A DNA stretch of 48,818 nucleotides, taken from assembly GCA_016290215.1 (NCBI GenBank), contig JAEETH010000021.1, positions 1 to 48,818 on the forward strand, written 5' to 3'. The first letter of the stretch is position 1, and each line of letters starts with the position of its first letter. The stretch comes from Bacteroidales bacterium (GTDB lineage: Bacteria; Bacteroidota; Bacteroidia; Bacteroidales; F082). Below, piece after piece: positions 31,123 to 39,154 of this stretch. A program made the position numbers and the translations under genes. The notes under the pieces were generated by a model, which searched no databases, was not told the DNA's origin, and saw only the letters and a program-made list of their open reading frames with translations.

Positions 31123-34056
31123 CTATTTCGTCAGTTCTTGATACAGCTTAAACAACGCCGCCACCACCTCATTCTCCGACATTTTAAGGTCGAATCCGTA
31201 TGCTTGCATTACTGCGGCATCGTTGGCGCGATGGGCTTTCAACAGTTCTGGAAACAGGATAAGATGGCTGTACATATCAGCAAATGACGCTTCGGAATAC
31301 TTTTCACGAGCGTCCAAAATGGCTTGCGCCGTTTGTTCAATCTTTTGACGCTGTTGTTCCGACACTGAAGGCCAAGGGAAGTTGTTGTAAACGATGTCCT
31401 TGGAATACCGATAATCTGATTTCAACCTTCCGCAAACAACGCGCATCCATGCGTTATGGACCAATGAAGTCAAAATACCGAAATGATAAAGGGTAGCATT
31501 GGGAACTAACTTTACCGCATTGCTACATAAGACCTCTGGAGTCATGAATCCAATTGGTATATACTCGCGTCTTTCTGAAGATGTTTCAGGTATCAACAAA
31601 TAATTGCTCTTCGGCATGTTCTCGACATGAAAATGCGTTGGCCTATCAGCCAATTTGACCGTTCCTGGGCTTGAACTCGCAAGACGATATTGCCTAACCG
31701 CCTCAATCCGTTTCATACATTCAGGCAATTTGACCAATTCCACAGGGTTGGCATCGCCAAGCCATAGGCACCAGCGAGGTCGGCGATTGATGAACTCATC
31801 AGAACCATACCAACGCTTGAAGTATTTCGCCGCCCCTGGCTCTTTCCTGACAAACTCTTCTTTCTCGTCATCTTTAAACAAATAGAAACCTCCGTCAATA
31901 GGTTTGTTTCCAATGCCAATCTCAGGCACATCGCAAATGGGATGCTGACGGCTTTCCACAAACACATTGTCACCATCAATCAGATAGCCATTGATATTAT
32001 CGGCTTCAATAATCTTATCCCCTTCATAGATTCTCTTTTTGCCATTGGCATGACAAGTCGAAAAGCCAACAACAACACAATGAACATGCGCTTTTTGTGA
32101 GGCTTCGCTGTCCCAAATGAATGTCCGCCAAGCAAAGTCGATGTGTACACCAACTTCCATCAAAGGTTTCCAAAGATTGGCCACCTGCTCGCCTTGAGTG
32201 ACAGAGTTGGTGGAAACAAGGGCCGCATGAAGCTTAGGGTTGACCTGCATCAAAAACGAAGCCTTTCTGTACCAACCCGTCACATAATCCATATTACCGA
32301 TGTTTTTCCATTTCGGGCCAAACACCGAAACCAAGTCGTCCTTCTGTTCGGCAGACATGATGCGGGCACCAAGAAACGGCGGATTGCCAATGATATAGTC
32401 AAACTCTACATAACGGGTTCTCCTAATTTTGTCCACTCGATGAATGGAAGGACTATGAAGTTCAATCGTCCCATACTTAACCTCGGGTTCGCTTGCGACA
32501 ACAGAAGAAGTCTCGTGAGGCAAATACTGATGGATATAAACCTCATCGGCATAAACGGTGGTCATATCTTCAGGCTCTTCCCACACCGACCAATCCATCC
32601 TCAAGGCGTTGCCTTCCTTGATGTTAGTGTATTTTTTCAATGGTAGCGGATCGATAATGAAGCCCACTATCTCGTCGGTCTCTTGCAACATCTGGCTTTC
32701 GGCAATCCAAAGGGCGGTTTGGGCTACAGCACATGCAAAATCGTTGATCTCAATGCCATAAAACTGGTTGATGCTCACCTTGATAGGGTCGGCCATCTCG
32801 CCGATGATACGGTCGCTACCGTATATAATTCGCAAGGTCTCATTCTCAAGGCGACGTAACGAGGTGTAGGATTCAGTCAAGAAGTTGCCCGAACCACAAG
32901 CCGGGTCGAGGAACTTCAGCGATGCCAATTTGTTTTGGAAGGCAAGTGCCTTTTCTTTCTTGGCCTTGGCTACGGTTGTAGACTTGATGCCGGCTAGTTC
33001 CGCCTTCAGGTCGTCCAAAAATAATGGGTCGATGACCTTGTGGATGTTCTCAATTGAGGTGTAGTGCATCCCTCCCACTCGGCGCGTTTCAGGATTCAAG
33101 GTGCTTTCAAACACGGCCCCGAAGATGGTGGGCGAAATCAGGCTCCAGTCAAAATCGTCTGAGGCTCGCTGGAGAATAAGCTCTCGAATCTCCTCGTTGA
33201 TGCGCGGAATCTCGATGTCACCAGCAAACATGCCGCCATTGACGTATGGAAATGCCATCAGCTTTTCGTCCATATATGGGTCACGGTCTTCGGGTTGGGT
33301 GTCTAACACATGGAATAATTCTATCAACTTCGTCCTAAAGTCGTTCGCCTGAAACTGCGCCATGTAGTCATGGAACATATTCTTGTTTCCAAAGATGCCT
33401 GCATCTTCAGCATAGAGGCAGAACACCAAACGGACACACAGTTTGTTGAGGGCTTTTTGCGATTCCGGATTACTTAGGTCTTTGTATTGGGCGAGAATCT
33501 TATCGTACAACACACCGACAATCTCACCCGCCTTGATGCTGACCTCCAACTCTTTTTTGATATGGGCATTGGCATCATCCACCAAAAAAGCCAAACGATG
33601 ATAATCCTTCTCCAAATCAGCCAATTGAATCACTTCCGGCGTATCGTTGGGGTGTTCCATGTCATGCACTTCAAAAGTGGTGAAGTTGCAAGCCACAATC
33701 CAACGGGGCGCCATCGACAGGGGCAATCCCGTTGCATAACGACGGGCTTGTTGGTATGGCGTCAACTCGGCTCCGTCGCTTTGTTTGGCTTTGGCAGTGA
33801 GGTCGACATGCGAGCCTTTCTGCTCAATCAAGACCTTGGTGACAGCGATATAAGCATCTATGAAGTCCGAACCTTTTTCCTTTGTGATGGTTTTCACAGG
33901 GATTTCAAACTGCATCCATGCCATCGGGTTGTCGATGCCGAAGACATTATGCAGTAATTCTAACCAAAAACGCTGGGTCTCACCTTTCTCATAACCCTTG
34001 CCCGTCCAGTCTTTCACAAACTGCTTTGCCGCTTGTTTCTGTGTAGTTTTCGCCAT
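31123..34056 (-). CDS. MmeI-type (type IIL/IIG) restriction-modification enzyme
   Basis: 977 residues with nuclease, methylase and target recognition in one chain. The N-terminal domain carries a PD-(D/E)xK-like motif: Asp67 with Glu78-Gln-Lys80 (FIDAYIAVTKVLIEQKGS), as in MmeI. Helical region about 180-340. Adenine methyltransferase: motif I FLDPACGSGNF (382-392), FYGIEINDFACAVAQTALWI, and motif IV IIGNPPF (555-561). The target-recognition region follows (about 620-860) and a helical C-terminus. It cuts at a distance from a short asymmetric site and methylates one strand in related enzymes. No separate R, M or S gene lies nearby, consistent with a solitary type IIL enzyme set between core genes. 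Both motif sets look intact, so it should be active. The promoter is at 34100-34107. Confidence 0.88.
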   Translation of the reverse strand: MAKTTQKQAAKQFVKDWTGKGYEKGETQRFWLELLHNVFGIDNPMAWMQFEIPVKTITKEKGSDFIDAYIAVTKVLIEQKGSHVDLTAKAKQSDGAELTPYQQARRYATGLPLSMAPRWIVACNFTTFEVHDMEHPNDTPEVIQLADLEKDYHRLAFLVDDANAHIKKELEVSIKAGEIVGVLYDKILAQYKDLSNPESQKALNKLCVRLVFCLYAEDAGIFGNKNMFHDYMAQFQANDFRTKLIELFHVLDTQPEDRDPYMDEKLMAFPYVNGGMFAGDIEIPRINEEIRELILQRASDDFDWSLISPTIFGAVFESTLNPETRRVGGMHYTSIENIHKVIDPLFLDDLKAELAGIKSTTVAKAKKEKALAFQNKLASLKFLDPACGSGNFLTESYTSLRRLENETLRIIYGSDRIIGEMADPIKVSINQFYGIEINDFACAVAQTALWIAESQMLQETDEIVGFIIDPLPLKKYTNIKEGNALRMDWSVWEEPEDMTTVYADEVYIHQYLPHETSSVVASEPEVKYGTIELHSPSIHRVDKIRRTRYVEFDYIIGNPPFLGARIMSAEQKDDLVSVFGPKWKNIGNMDYVTGWYRKASFLMQVNPKLHAALVSTNSVTQGEQVANLWKPLMEVGVHIDFAWRTFIWDSEASQKAHVHCVVVGFSTCHANGKKRIYEGDKIIEADNINGYLIDGDNVFVESRQHPICDVPEIGIGNKPIDGGFYLFKDDEKEEFVRKEPGAAKYFKRWYGSDEFINRRPRWCLWLGDANPVELVKLPECMKRIEAVRQYRLASSSPGTVKLADRPTHFHVENMPKSNYLLIPETSSERREYIPIGFMTPEVLCSNAVKLVPNATLYHFGILTSLVHNAWMRVVCGRLKSDYRYSKDIVYNNFPWPSVSEQQRQKIEQTAQAILDAREKYSEASFADMYSHLILFPELLKAHRANDAAVMQAYGFDLKMSENEVVAALFKLYQELTK

Positions 34057-34099
34057 AGCTGATTAACATTTTCCATCCATGCTTCAGAAGCATAATCTG

Positions 34100-34107
34100 C
34101 AAAAGTA
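34100..34107 (-). promoter_or_regulatory. -7 promoter box for the MmeI-type enzyme
   Basis: Minus strand reads TACTTTTG then CAG, about 44 nt upstream of the ATG at 34056. Confidence 0.6.
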
Positions 34108-34234
34108 ACGTTTTTTCCTTTTAATTCGCTTAATTTTGAGATTGATTTTGAAATTAATGTGATTGATGAAATAGAAATCGCCAAAATCCATCCAGCACAA
34201 TGACAAACCAAGAGTTGGTATTGGGAAAAAGTCG

Positions 34235-34242
34235 TAAATTTG
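34235..34242 (+). promoter_or_regulatory. -7 promoter box for mltG
   Basis: TAAATTTG with a TTG 17 nt upstream. The leader to ATG 34266 is about 20 nt. Confidence 0.6.
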
Positions 34243-34265
34243 TGGCCTGAAACAACAAGGCACAA

Positions 34266-35363
34266 ATGATTAAAATACAAACCACCCTACCCAAAGAAAA
34301 ACGAAGCAGCAAAAAGAAAAAAGGCAAACGCATTGGATTCACCGTGCTATTGGTATTGGGTATCTTACTGATATTCTCCATGGCATTCGGCTTCTGGCTT
34401 TACAAAACAGTAATGTCACCCAATGTGCAAACCGCTGACGGAAAAGACGTTGAGCTTTTCATCCCTACTGGCTCGGATTACGAACAGGTGAAAGCCATTT
34501 TGTCAGATGCACATTGCATCGTCAACGAAAAGAGTTTCAACTGGGTGGCGCAAAAGAAGGAACTGCCTGCCAATGTGCATCCAGGTCATTATGTGGTGAA
34601 AAACGGCATCAACAACAACCAACTAGTCAACATGCTGCGCGGGGGCTTGCAGACACCCGTGAAGGTCAAGTTCAACAACATCCGTGATGTGGATCAATTA
34701 GCGGGGCGAATTGCCACTCAAATCGAGGCCGACTCTGCCTCCATCGCAAACATACTGCATAACCAAGACTATATCGAACAGTTGGGCTTCAACAAATACA
34801 CCATCCCTGTCCTCTTCCTTCCCGACACCTACGAGTTCTATTGGAACACTGACGCCGAAGGCTTTGTCGTCCGTATGTTCCAAGAATACAACAAGTTCTG
34901 GACCGAGGAACGCAAACAACAAGCCCAATCCAAAGGCTTGACACCCATCCAAGTCAGCACCTTGGCTTCCATTGTCAACAAAGAAACCAACATGACTGAC
35001 GAGATGCCACGTGTAGCAGGCGTTTACCTCAACAGATTGAAAAACAACTGGTTGCTACAAGCCGACCCGACACTCATCTTTGCTTGGAACGACTTTAGCA
35101 TTCGCCGCGTGCTCGACCGTCACAAGGAAATCGAGTCGCCTTTCAACACTTATAAATATGCCGGCCTGCCACCTGGACCCATCTGCATCCCTTCCATCGC
35201 GGCAGTCAAGGCAGTGCTCAACGCGGAAGACCATCATTATTTCTACTTCTGCGCCAAAGAGGACTTCTCAGGCTACCACAACTTCGCCAAAACCCTTGCC
35301 GAGCACAACCGCAACGCAGTACGATACCAACAGGCGCTGAACCAAAGAGGAATTATGAAATAA
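34266..35363 (+). CDS. mltG: Endolytic murein transglycosylase MltG
   Basis: 365 residues. Cleaves nascent peptidoglycan strands at the membrane and helps set glycan length. Basic cytoplasmic N-terminus (EKRSSKKKKGKR), one helix about 28-48 (IGFTVLLVLGILLIFSMAFG), then a LysM-like region (VELFIPTGSDYEQVKAILSD) and the YceG/MltG catalytic domain. The catalytic Glu is in TLASIVNKETNMTDEMPRVA, followed by VYLNRLKNNWLLQADPTLIF, SPFNTYKYAGLPPGPICIPS and YFYFCAKEDFSGYH, all conserved in the family. It is followed by the hexamer hairpin element and then the phosphohexomutase gene. Confidence 0.95.
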   Translation: MIKIQTTLPKEKRSSKKKKGKRIGFTVLLVLGILLIFSMAFGFWLYKTVMSPNVQTADGKDVELFIPTGSDYEQVKAILSDAHCIVNEKSFNWVAQKKELPANVHPGHYVVKNGINNNQLVNMLRGGLQTPVKVKFNNIRDVDQLAGRIATQIEADSASIANILHNQDYIEQLGFNKYTIPVLFLPDTYEFYWNTDAEGFVVRMFQEYNKFWTEERKQQAQSKGLTPIQVSTLASIVNKETNMTDEMPRVAGVYLNRLKNNWLLQADPTLIFAWNDFSIRRVLDRHKEIESPFNTYKYAGLPPGPICIPSIAAVKAVLNAEDHHYFYFCAKEDFSGYHNFAKTLAEHNRNAVRYQQALNQRGIMK

Positions 35364-35365
35364 AA

Positions 35366-35483
35366 CAATGACCATTGACTATGACTATGACTATGACTAT
35401 GACTATGACCAATACAACCAAGGCTATTAACTTCACCCTCGGGTGTGGTTGTCATGGTCATTGTCACAAGTCATAGTCAACTG
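35366..35483. repeat. TGACTA-hexamer hairpin element, copy B
   Basis: The left arm holds five TGACTA units (35376-35405) ending TGACC; the right arm, TGGTCATTGTCACAAGTCAT AGTCAACTG (35455-35483), pairs with it. Read on the minus strand, TAATAGCCTTGG and then TGGTCATAGTCATAG align with TAACGCCTTGGGG and TGGTCATAGTCATAG of copy A, so this is the same element inverted. A further ACAACTGA-type short tandem (35482-35500) leads into the next gene. Confidence 0.65.
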
Positions 35484-35515
35484 AACAACTGAACAACTGA
35501 TAACTGCAAACTGAC

Positions 35516-36859
35516 ATGAAAGCATTCAAAGCATACGACATCCGTGGCGAATGGGGCAGCGACCTCAACGAAAACATCGCCTACCGCATCGGCTACTTCC
35601 TGCCTGATGTACTCGACACCGACACTTATTTAGTGGGACGCGACATGCGCCTTTCCTCACCGAACATGTTTGAAGCACTAACCCGAGGCCTCACTGACCG
35701 AGGCAAAAACGTCGACTTCATCGGCCTGTCCACCACACCGTTGGTCTATTGGTCGACGGCGAAATACGGCTACGGCGCCTCCATACAAATCACGGCATCG
35801 CACAACCCAAAGCACCACAACGGCTTGAAAATCTCAGCAAAAAACGCTCTTCCCGTCGGCTATGACACCGGCTTGAATCGCTTGGAAGCCTTGGTGGAAA
35901 GCGACAAAGCCACGATTCCTTGCGAGAAAAAAGGCCAAATCCGTGAAAAAAACGTCTATGCCGATTACCTCGCTTTCCAGAAACAGTTTGTGGGGCCGCA
36001 CGACAACCTCAACATCGCTGTGGACTGCAGCAACGGCATGTCGTCCATCTTCGTCCACGAGCTGATTGGCAAGGCGCATTACATCAACGACACTTTGGAC
36101 GGCAATTTCCCCAGCCACGAGCCCAATCCATTGGAAGCCAATGCTCAGGAGCAAATCAAGGCCTTGGTAAAGAAAGAGAAATGCGACATTGGCCTGCTCT
36201 TCGACGGCGATGCCGACCGCATCACTTTCATCGATGAAAAGGGACGATTCATCAGCCCCGACCTCATCATTGCCTTCTTGGGCGACTATTTCATCGGTGA
36301 GCAACAGCAAAAGGGCATTGTTTTGCAAGACATCCGCAGTTCTCGTGCCATCCAAGAATACCTTAATCGTTATCAAGCCAAGGTGGAGACCTGGCGTGTG
36401 GGTCGCGCCTACGCTGCACTGAAACTCAGGGAGTTGGACGGTTGCTATGGCGGCGAGTTAGCTGGACACTATTATTTCCGCGACTTCTACTATTCCGACT
36501 CAGCACTGCTGGCGGCCTCCATCGTGTTGCGGCTCTTGGCTGAACGCAAAAAGGAAGGCAAAACCATGAGCCAAATCATCGACGAAATCACACCCTATTC
36601 CAATTCGGGCGAAATCAACTTCAAGATTGAGCGCAAGAATGAGGCCATGGACGCCGTCCGCGAACATTTTATGAGTATCGAAAAGCCCGAACGTTTCTTG
36701 GACTTCGACGGCTACCGTTTGGATTATCCCGACTGGTGGCTTAACATAAGACCCTCCAACACAGAACCTTATCTCCGTTTCCTTTGCGAAGCCAAGAGCG
36801 AAGCCAAGCTAAAAGAAATCATCGAAACCGTGAAAGGCATTGTTGCGCAACATAGTTGA
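35516..36859 (+). CDS. Phosphomannomutase/phosphoglucomutase
   Basis: 447 residues, the usual length of the alpha-D-phosphohexomutase family. Interconverts hexose 1- and 6-phosphates (mannose and/or glucose) for nucleotide-sugar synthesis. Starts with KAYDIRGEW. The phosphoserine loop is ASIQITASHNPKHHNGLKIS (active Ser in TASHNP); the metal loop DGDADRITF; the sugar-binding loop GGELAGHYYFRD; the phosphate-binding loop IRPSNTEPYLRFL. The GELAGH loop and length fit the bacterial PMM/PGM (ManB/AlgC) group rather than PNGM or GlmM. It lies downstream of mltG after the repeat element, and the TPR lipoprotein follows 49 nt later with its own promoter. Confidence 0.94.
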   Translation: MKAFKAYDIRGEWGSDLNENIAYRIGYFLPDVLDTDTYLVGRDMRLSSPNMFEALTRGLTDRGKNVDFIGLSTTPLVYWSTAKYGYGASIQITASHNPKHHNGLKISAKNALPVGYDTGLNRLEALVESDKATIPCEKKGQIREKNVYADYLAFQKQFVGPHDNLNIAVDCSNGMSSIFVHELIGKAHYINDTLDGNFPSHEPNPLEANAQEQIKALVKKEKCDIGLLFDGDADRITFIDEKGRFISPDLIIAFLGDYFIGEQQQKGIVLQDIRSSRAIQEYLNRYQAKVETWRVGRAYAALKLRELDGCYGGELAGHYYFRDFYYSDSALLAASIVLRLLAERKKEGKTMSQIIDEITPYSNSGEINFKIERKNEAMDAVREHFMSIEKPERFLDFDGYRLDYPDWWLNIRPSNTEPYLRFLCEAKSEAKLKEIIETVKGIVAQHS

Positions 36860-36885
36860 CGGAATAGACTTTTCAAAGAATTACG

Positions 36886-36893
36886 TATTTTTG
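36886..36893 (+). promoter_or_regulatory. -7 promoter box for the TPR lipoprotein
   Basis: TATTTTTG followed by CAAAA, about 16 nt before the ATG at 36909. It shows that the earlier in-frame ATG at 36840, inside the mutase gene, is not used. Confidence 0.65.
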
Positions 36894-36908
36894 CAAAAAT
36901 TTGAAGCG

Positions 36909-37319
36909 ATGAAAAGAATAGTATTTCTCCTTTCAGCAGTGCTGTTAATGACTTTGACAGGTTGCGAAAACCCATCAAAATCACGTATTTACACCGAAGA
37001 AGGCTCAAAGCAGCTGTTGCGTTACAGCCAATATGAAGAGGCAGAGGAAATCCTCACAAAAGCCATCAAGTACGACAAGCACAATTATGAAGCCTACTAC
37101 TATCGTGGCTGTGCCAAAATCAATGCTCAAAAATTCGAGGAGGCCATCGCTGATTTTGAGAAAGCCGTGGAGTTGAAGCCCGACTACGCCGACGCCTATT
37201 TCAACTTAGGCAGGATATACTACATCCTACATGACGAAGACAAAGCATGTGAAAACTACCAGTTGGCTGCCAAATACGGTCGGCCCAACTTGGAAGATTA
37301 TCTGAAACGGTGTCGATAA
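36909..37319 (+). CDS. TPR-repeat lipoprotein
   Basis: 136 residues. The signal peptide MKRIVFLLSAVLLMTLTGC ends in a lipobox (LTGC, Cys19). The mature protein has about three tetratricopeptide repeats: EEAEEILTKAIKYDKHNYEA, YYYRGCAKINAQKFEEAIAD with FEKAVELKPDYADA, and YFNLGRIYYILHDEDKACEN. TPR units mediate protein-protein contacts; as a lipoprotein it probably works in an envelope complex, but no partner can be named. The upstream open frame extension is discounted because it would bury the signal peptide. The gene ends just before the strong palindromic terminator. Confidence 0.85.
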   Translation: MKRIVFLLSAVLLMTLTGCENPSKSRIYTEEGSKQLLRYSQYEEAEEILTKAIKYDKHNYEAYYYRGCAKINAQKFEEAIADFEKAVELKPDYADAYFNLGRIYYILHDEDKACENYQLAAKYGRPNLEDYLKRCR

Positions 37320-37331
37320 ATCAGTTCTAAA

Positions 37332-37392
37332 TAAAAGAAATCTACCGCCTATAGATTCCCGAGGGAATGACATAGGCGGTAGATTTCTTTTA
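37332..37392. terminator. Bidirectional terminator made from the GATTCCC repeat
   Basis: A perfect 21-bp stem (TAAAAGAAATCTACCGCCTA T with its complement) encloses a GATTCCC-GAGG-GAATGAC core and lies between convergent genes. The central 35 bp (CCGCCTAT to ATAGGCGG) repeat those at 27.8 kb almost exactly, while the outer stem bases differ. Confidence 0.88.
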
Positions 37393-37400
37393 TTACAAAA

Positions 37401-38081
37401 TCACTCAATGATCTGCTCGCCGTAGGACTCTTCGGCGATGACTTCACCATCTTCGTTGTAGGTTTTCCAAACGCCCGATTTTTGTCCCTTTGCGTATTGG
37501 CCTTCTTCCTTCAAGGCCTTGCTCGGATAATAGGTTTTTGTCGGGCCATCGAGCAATCCGTCATGATAGATACATTCCATAATCAACACGCCCGTGTCGG
37601 AATACTTTCTGCATTGGCCTTCGGGCTGACCCTCAACAAATTGCGTTTCTTCCGCCAACATGCCATTTTGCGGATTGTAAAGTCTCGACCAACCGTTTAC
37701 TTTGCCTTCTGTGTTATCTTCCACCAAACTCAGTTGTCCCGAATTGGCGTCATAATACTTCCACTCGCCATCCTTTTTCTGGTTCAGGTAATAGCCCGTG
37801 GCAATCACCCTGCCATTGGGAGCGTATGTTTTATTCAATGCCTTCTCGCCTGACTTGTCGAACTCATTGATAGCCTTCAAGTTGCCTTGTTCGTCATAAT
37901 AGCGGAAAGTGCCTTTGCATTTGTCGTTTTTGAACTGGCCTTCATAACGCAACTGCCCGTTGGGATAAAAATCATGCCATGCCCCTTGACGACGGCCTTT
38001 TGAATCGATTCGGTTGAAGTCCTGAGCCACGGCAGCAACGGCAAATAACAGAGCGGCAAGGATTAAGCAATATCTTTTCAT
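37401..38081 (-). CDS. Secreted MORN-repeat protein (YwqK-like)
   Basis: 226 residues. Signal peptide MKRYCLILAALLFAVAAVAQ. The remainder is a chain of MORN-like units of about 23 residues with the pattern G-x-W-x-x-Y-x-x-x-G-x-L: GRRQGAWHDFYPNGQLRYEG, CKGTFRYYDEQGNLKAINEF, KDGEWKYYDANSGQLSLVED, EGQCRKYSDTGVLIMECIYH and SGVWKTYNEDGEVIAEESYG. Similar proteins are often labelled toxin-antitoxin YwqK family antitoxin, but here the signal peptide and lack of a partner argue for a periplasmic or surface role of unknown nature. Promoter box at 38104-38111. Confidence 0.85.
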   Translation of the reverse strand: MKRYCLILAALLFAVAAVAQDFNRIDSKGRRQGAWHDFYPNGQLRYEGQFKNDKCKGTFRYYDEQGNLKAINEFDKSGEKALNKTYAPNGRVIATGYYLNQKKDGEWKYYDANSGQLSLVEDNTEGKVNGWSRLYNPQNGMLAEETQFVEGQPEGQCRKYSDTGVLIMECIYHDGLLDGPTKTYYPSKALKEEGQYAKGQKSGVWKTYNEDGEVIAEESYGEQIIE

Positions 38082-38103
38082 GATTTCTTCGGTTTTGAGG
38101 CTG

Positions 38104-38111
38104 CAAATTTA
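38104..38111 (-). promoter_or_regulatory. -7 promoter box for the MORN-repeat gene
   Basis: Minus strand reads TAAATTTG then CAG, about 23 nt before the ATG at 38081. Divergent from the recR promoter. Confidence 0.55.
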
Positions 38112-38122
38112 AGGAAATAACT

Positions 38123-38130
38123 TAATTTTG
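38123..38130 (+). promoter_or_regulatory. -7 promoter box for recR
   Basis: TAATTTTG then CACC, about 13 nt before the ATG at 38144, so the leader is very short. Confidence 0.55.
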
Positions 38131-38143
38131 CACCGATTATTGT

Positions 38144-38755
38144 ATGGCCGAGTATTCTTCCATATTGTTGGAAAACGCAGTGGAGTCGCTTTCAAAGTTG
38201 CCGGGCATTGGCAAGAAGACCGCTTTGCGGTTGGCTTTGCATTTGCTTAACAGCGAAGACTTGGAAACCGAGCAACTTGCTGATTCACTGCTAAAAATGA
38301 AGCACAACATTATGCTTTGTGAACGCTGCTACAACATCAGCGACACAAAGGTTTGCTCGATTTGCTCCAATCCGCGCCGTGACGAAAACACGCTTTGCGT
38401 GGTAGCCGACATGCGCGATGTACTGGCCATAGAGAGGACGGCTTCATACAACGGACTTTACCATGTTTTGGGTGGCGTCATCAGCCCGATTGAAGGCATT
38501 TCGCCTAACGATTTGAAGATTACGCAATTGGTGCAACGCACACAAAAAGAAGACATTAAGGAAATCATCTTGGCTTTGCCTGCCACCATCGAGGGCGACA
38601 CGACCAATTTTTACATTTTCAGGCAGCTGAAAGACTTCGAAGGAAAGATTTCGGTGATTTCAAAAGGTATTGCCGTGGGCGACGCCTTGGAATATGTCGA
38701 TGAGGTGACGTTAGGGCGGTCGATACAAAACAGGATTCCGTTCAATCAGAAATGA
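38144..38755 (+). CDS. recR: Recombination mediator protein RecR
   Basis: 203 residues, normal length. With RecO (and RecF) it loads RecA onto SSB-coated single strands. Helix-hairpin-helix near the N-terminus (LSKLPGIGKKTALRLALHLL), C4 zinc finger CERCYNISDTKVCSIC (about 58-73), then a Toprim domain (LCVVADMRDVLAIERT; ILALPATIEGDTTNFYI) and the Walker-B-like C-terminal part ISVISKGIAVGDALEYVDE. Everything expected is present. It is transcribed divergently from the MORN gene and convergent with the 89-residue gene. Confidence 0.96.
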   Translation: MAEYSSILLENAVESLSKLPGIGKKTALRLALHLLNSEDLETEQLADSLLKMKHNIMLCERCYNISDTKVCSICSNPRRDENTLCVVADMRDVLAIERTASYNGLYHVLGGVISPIEGISPNDLKITQLVQRTQKEDIKEIILALPATIEGDTTNFYIFRQLKDFEGKISVISKGIAVGDALEYVDEVTLGRSIQNRIPFNQK

Positions 38756-38756
38756 A

Positions 38757-38790
38757 CCTGGATTCCGAGAGGCAATCATTGCGTCTCTAC
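38757..38790. repeat. R3 dispersed-repeat-like palindrome at the recR end
   Basis: GATTCCGAGAGGCAATCATT GCGTCTCTAC contains the palindrome AGAGGCAATCATTGCGTCTCT. It lies in the gap between recR and the convergent small gene and supplies that gene's TAG stop. It looks like another dispersed repeat type, but only one copy is present here. Confidence 0.4.
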
Positions 38791-39056
38791 AGGGATGCAT
38801 CGTCAAAAAGGTTCATTTCCGTTTTGGGCATTTCTTCGAACAGATTCAATTGATTTTCGGTGAGATACAACTCCGTCGGCACTTCGTATTCGTAGGCTGT
38901 GATGAAGCGTTCAATGTTTTTCTTGATGAGTTTGATGGGCGTTGTCCTACGTGCTTTGCAGTAGTTGCGCAGGGAACGGTATTGCCCCGCCGACAACTTG
39001 AAAGTAATCGCGTGGTATTTGTAGTTGCGACGTTTATGTTTCTTGTTTTGTGCCAT
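38787..39056 (-). CDS. Small basic protein, possibly ribbon-helix-helix, unknown function
   Basis: 89 residues from the ATG at 39056 (MAQNKKHKRRNYKYHAITFK); the frame is open to 39107 but the added 17 residues are hydrophobic and unlike the rest. A very basic N-terminus precedes HAITFKLSAGQYRSLRNYCK ARRTTPIKLIKKNIERFI, which has the strand-helix-helix pattern of ribbon-helix-helix DNA-binding proteins. The tail ENQLNLFEEMPKTEMNLFDD is acidic with a repeated NLF motif. Related small proteins occur in Bacteroidales as I recall, without known function. A DNA-binding role is my inference. The stop codon falls in a repeat. Confidence 0.6.
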   Translation of the reverse strand: MAQNKKHKRRNYKYHAITFKLSAGQYRSLRNYCKARRTTPIKLIKKNIERFITAYEYEVPTELYLTENQLNLFEEMPKTEMNLFDDASL

Positions 39057-39123
39057 AACACATTGATTTGATGGCACGAAATAACAAAATAATATGATGA
39101 AATCCAAATTATCGCAAAAGTTT

Positions 39124-39131
39124 TCTAATTT
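39124..39131 (+). promoter_or_regulatory. -7 promoter box for the PfkB kinase
   Basis: TAATTTTG followed by TTCG, about 23 nt before the ATG at 39155. It favours that start over the ATG at 39131, which lies at the box. Confidence 0.5.
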
Positions 39132-39154
39132 TGTTCGACTTATTCAGCGAAAAA

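Noticed and set aside
36840-36908. Earlier start for the TPR lipoprotein inside the mutase gene
   Set aside because: It would bury the lipoprotein signal peptide, and a promoter box lies between the two starts.
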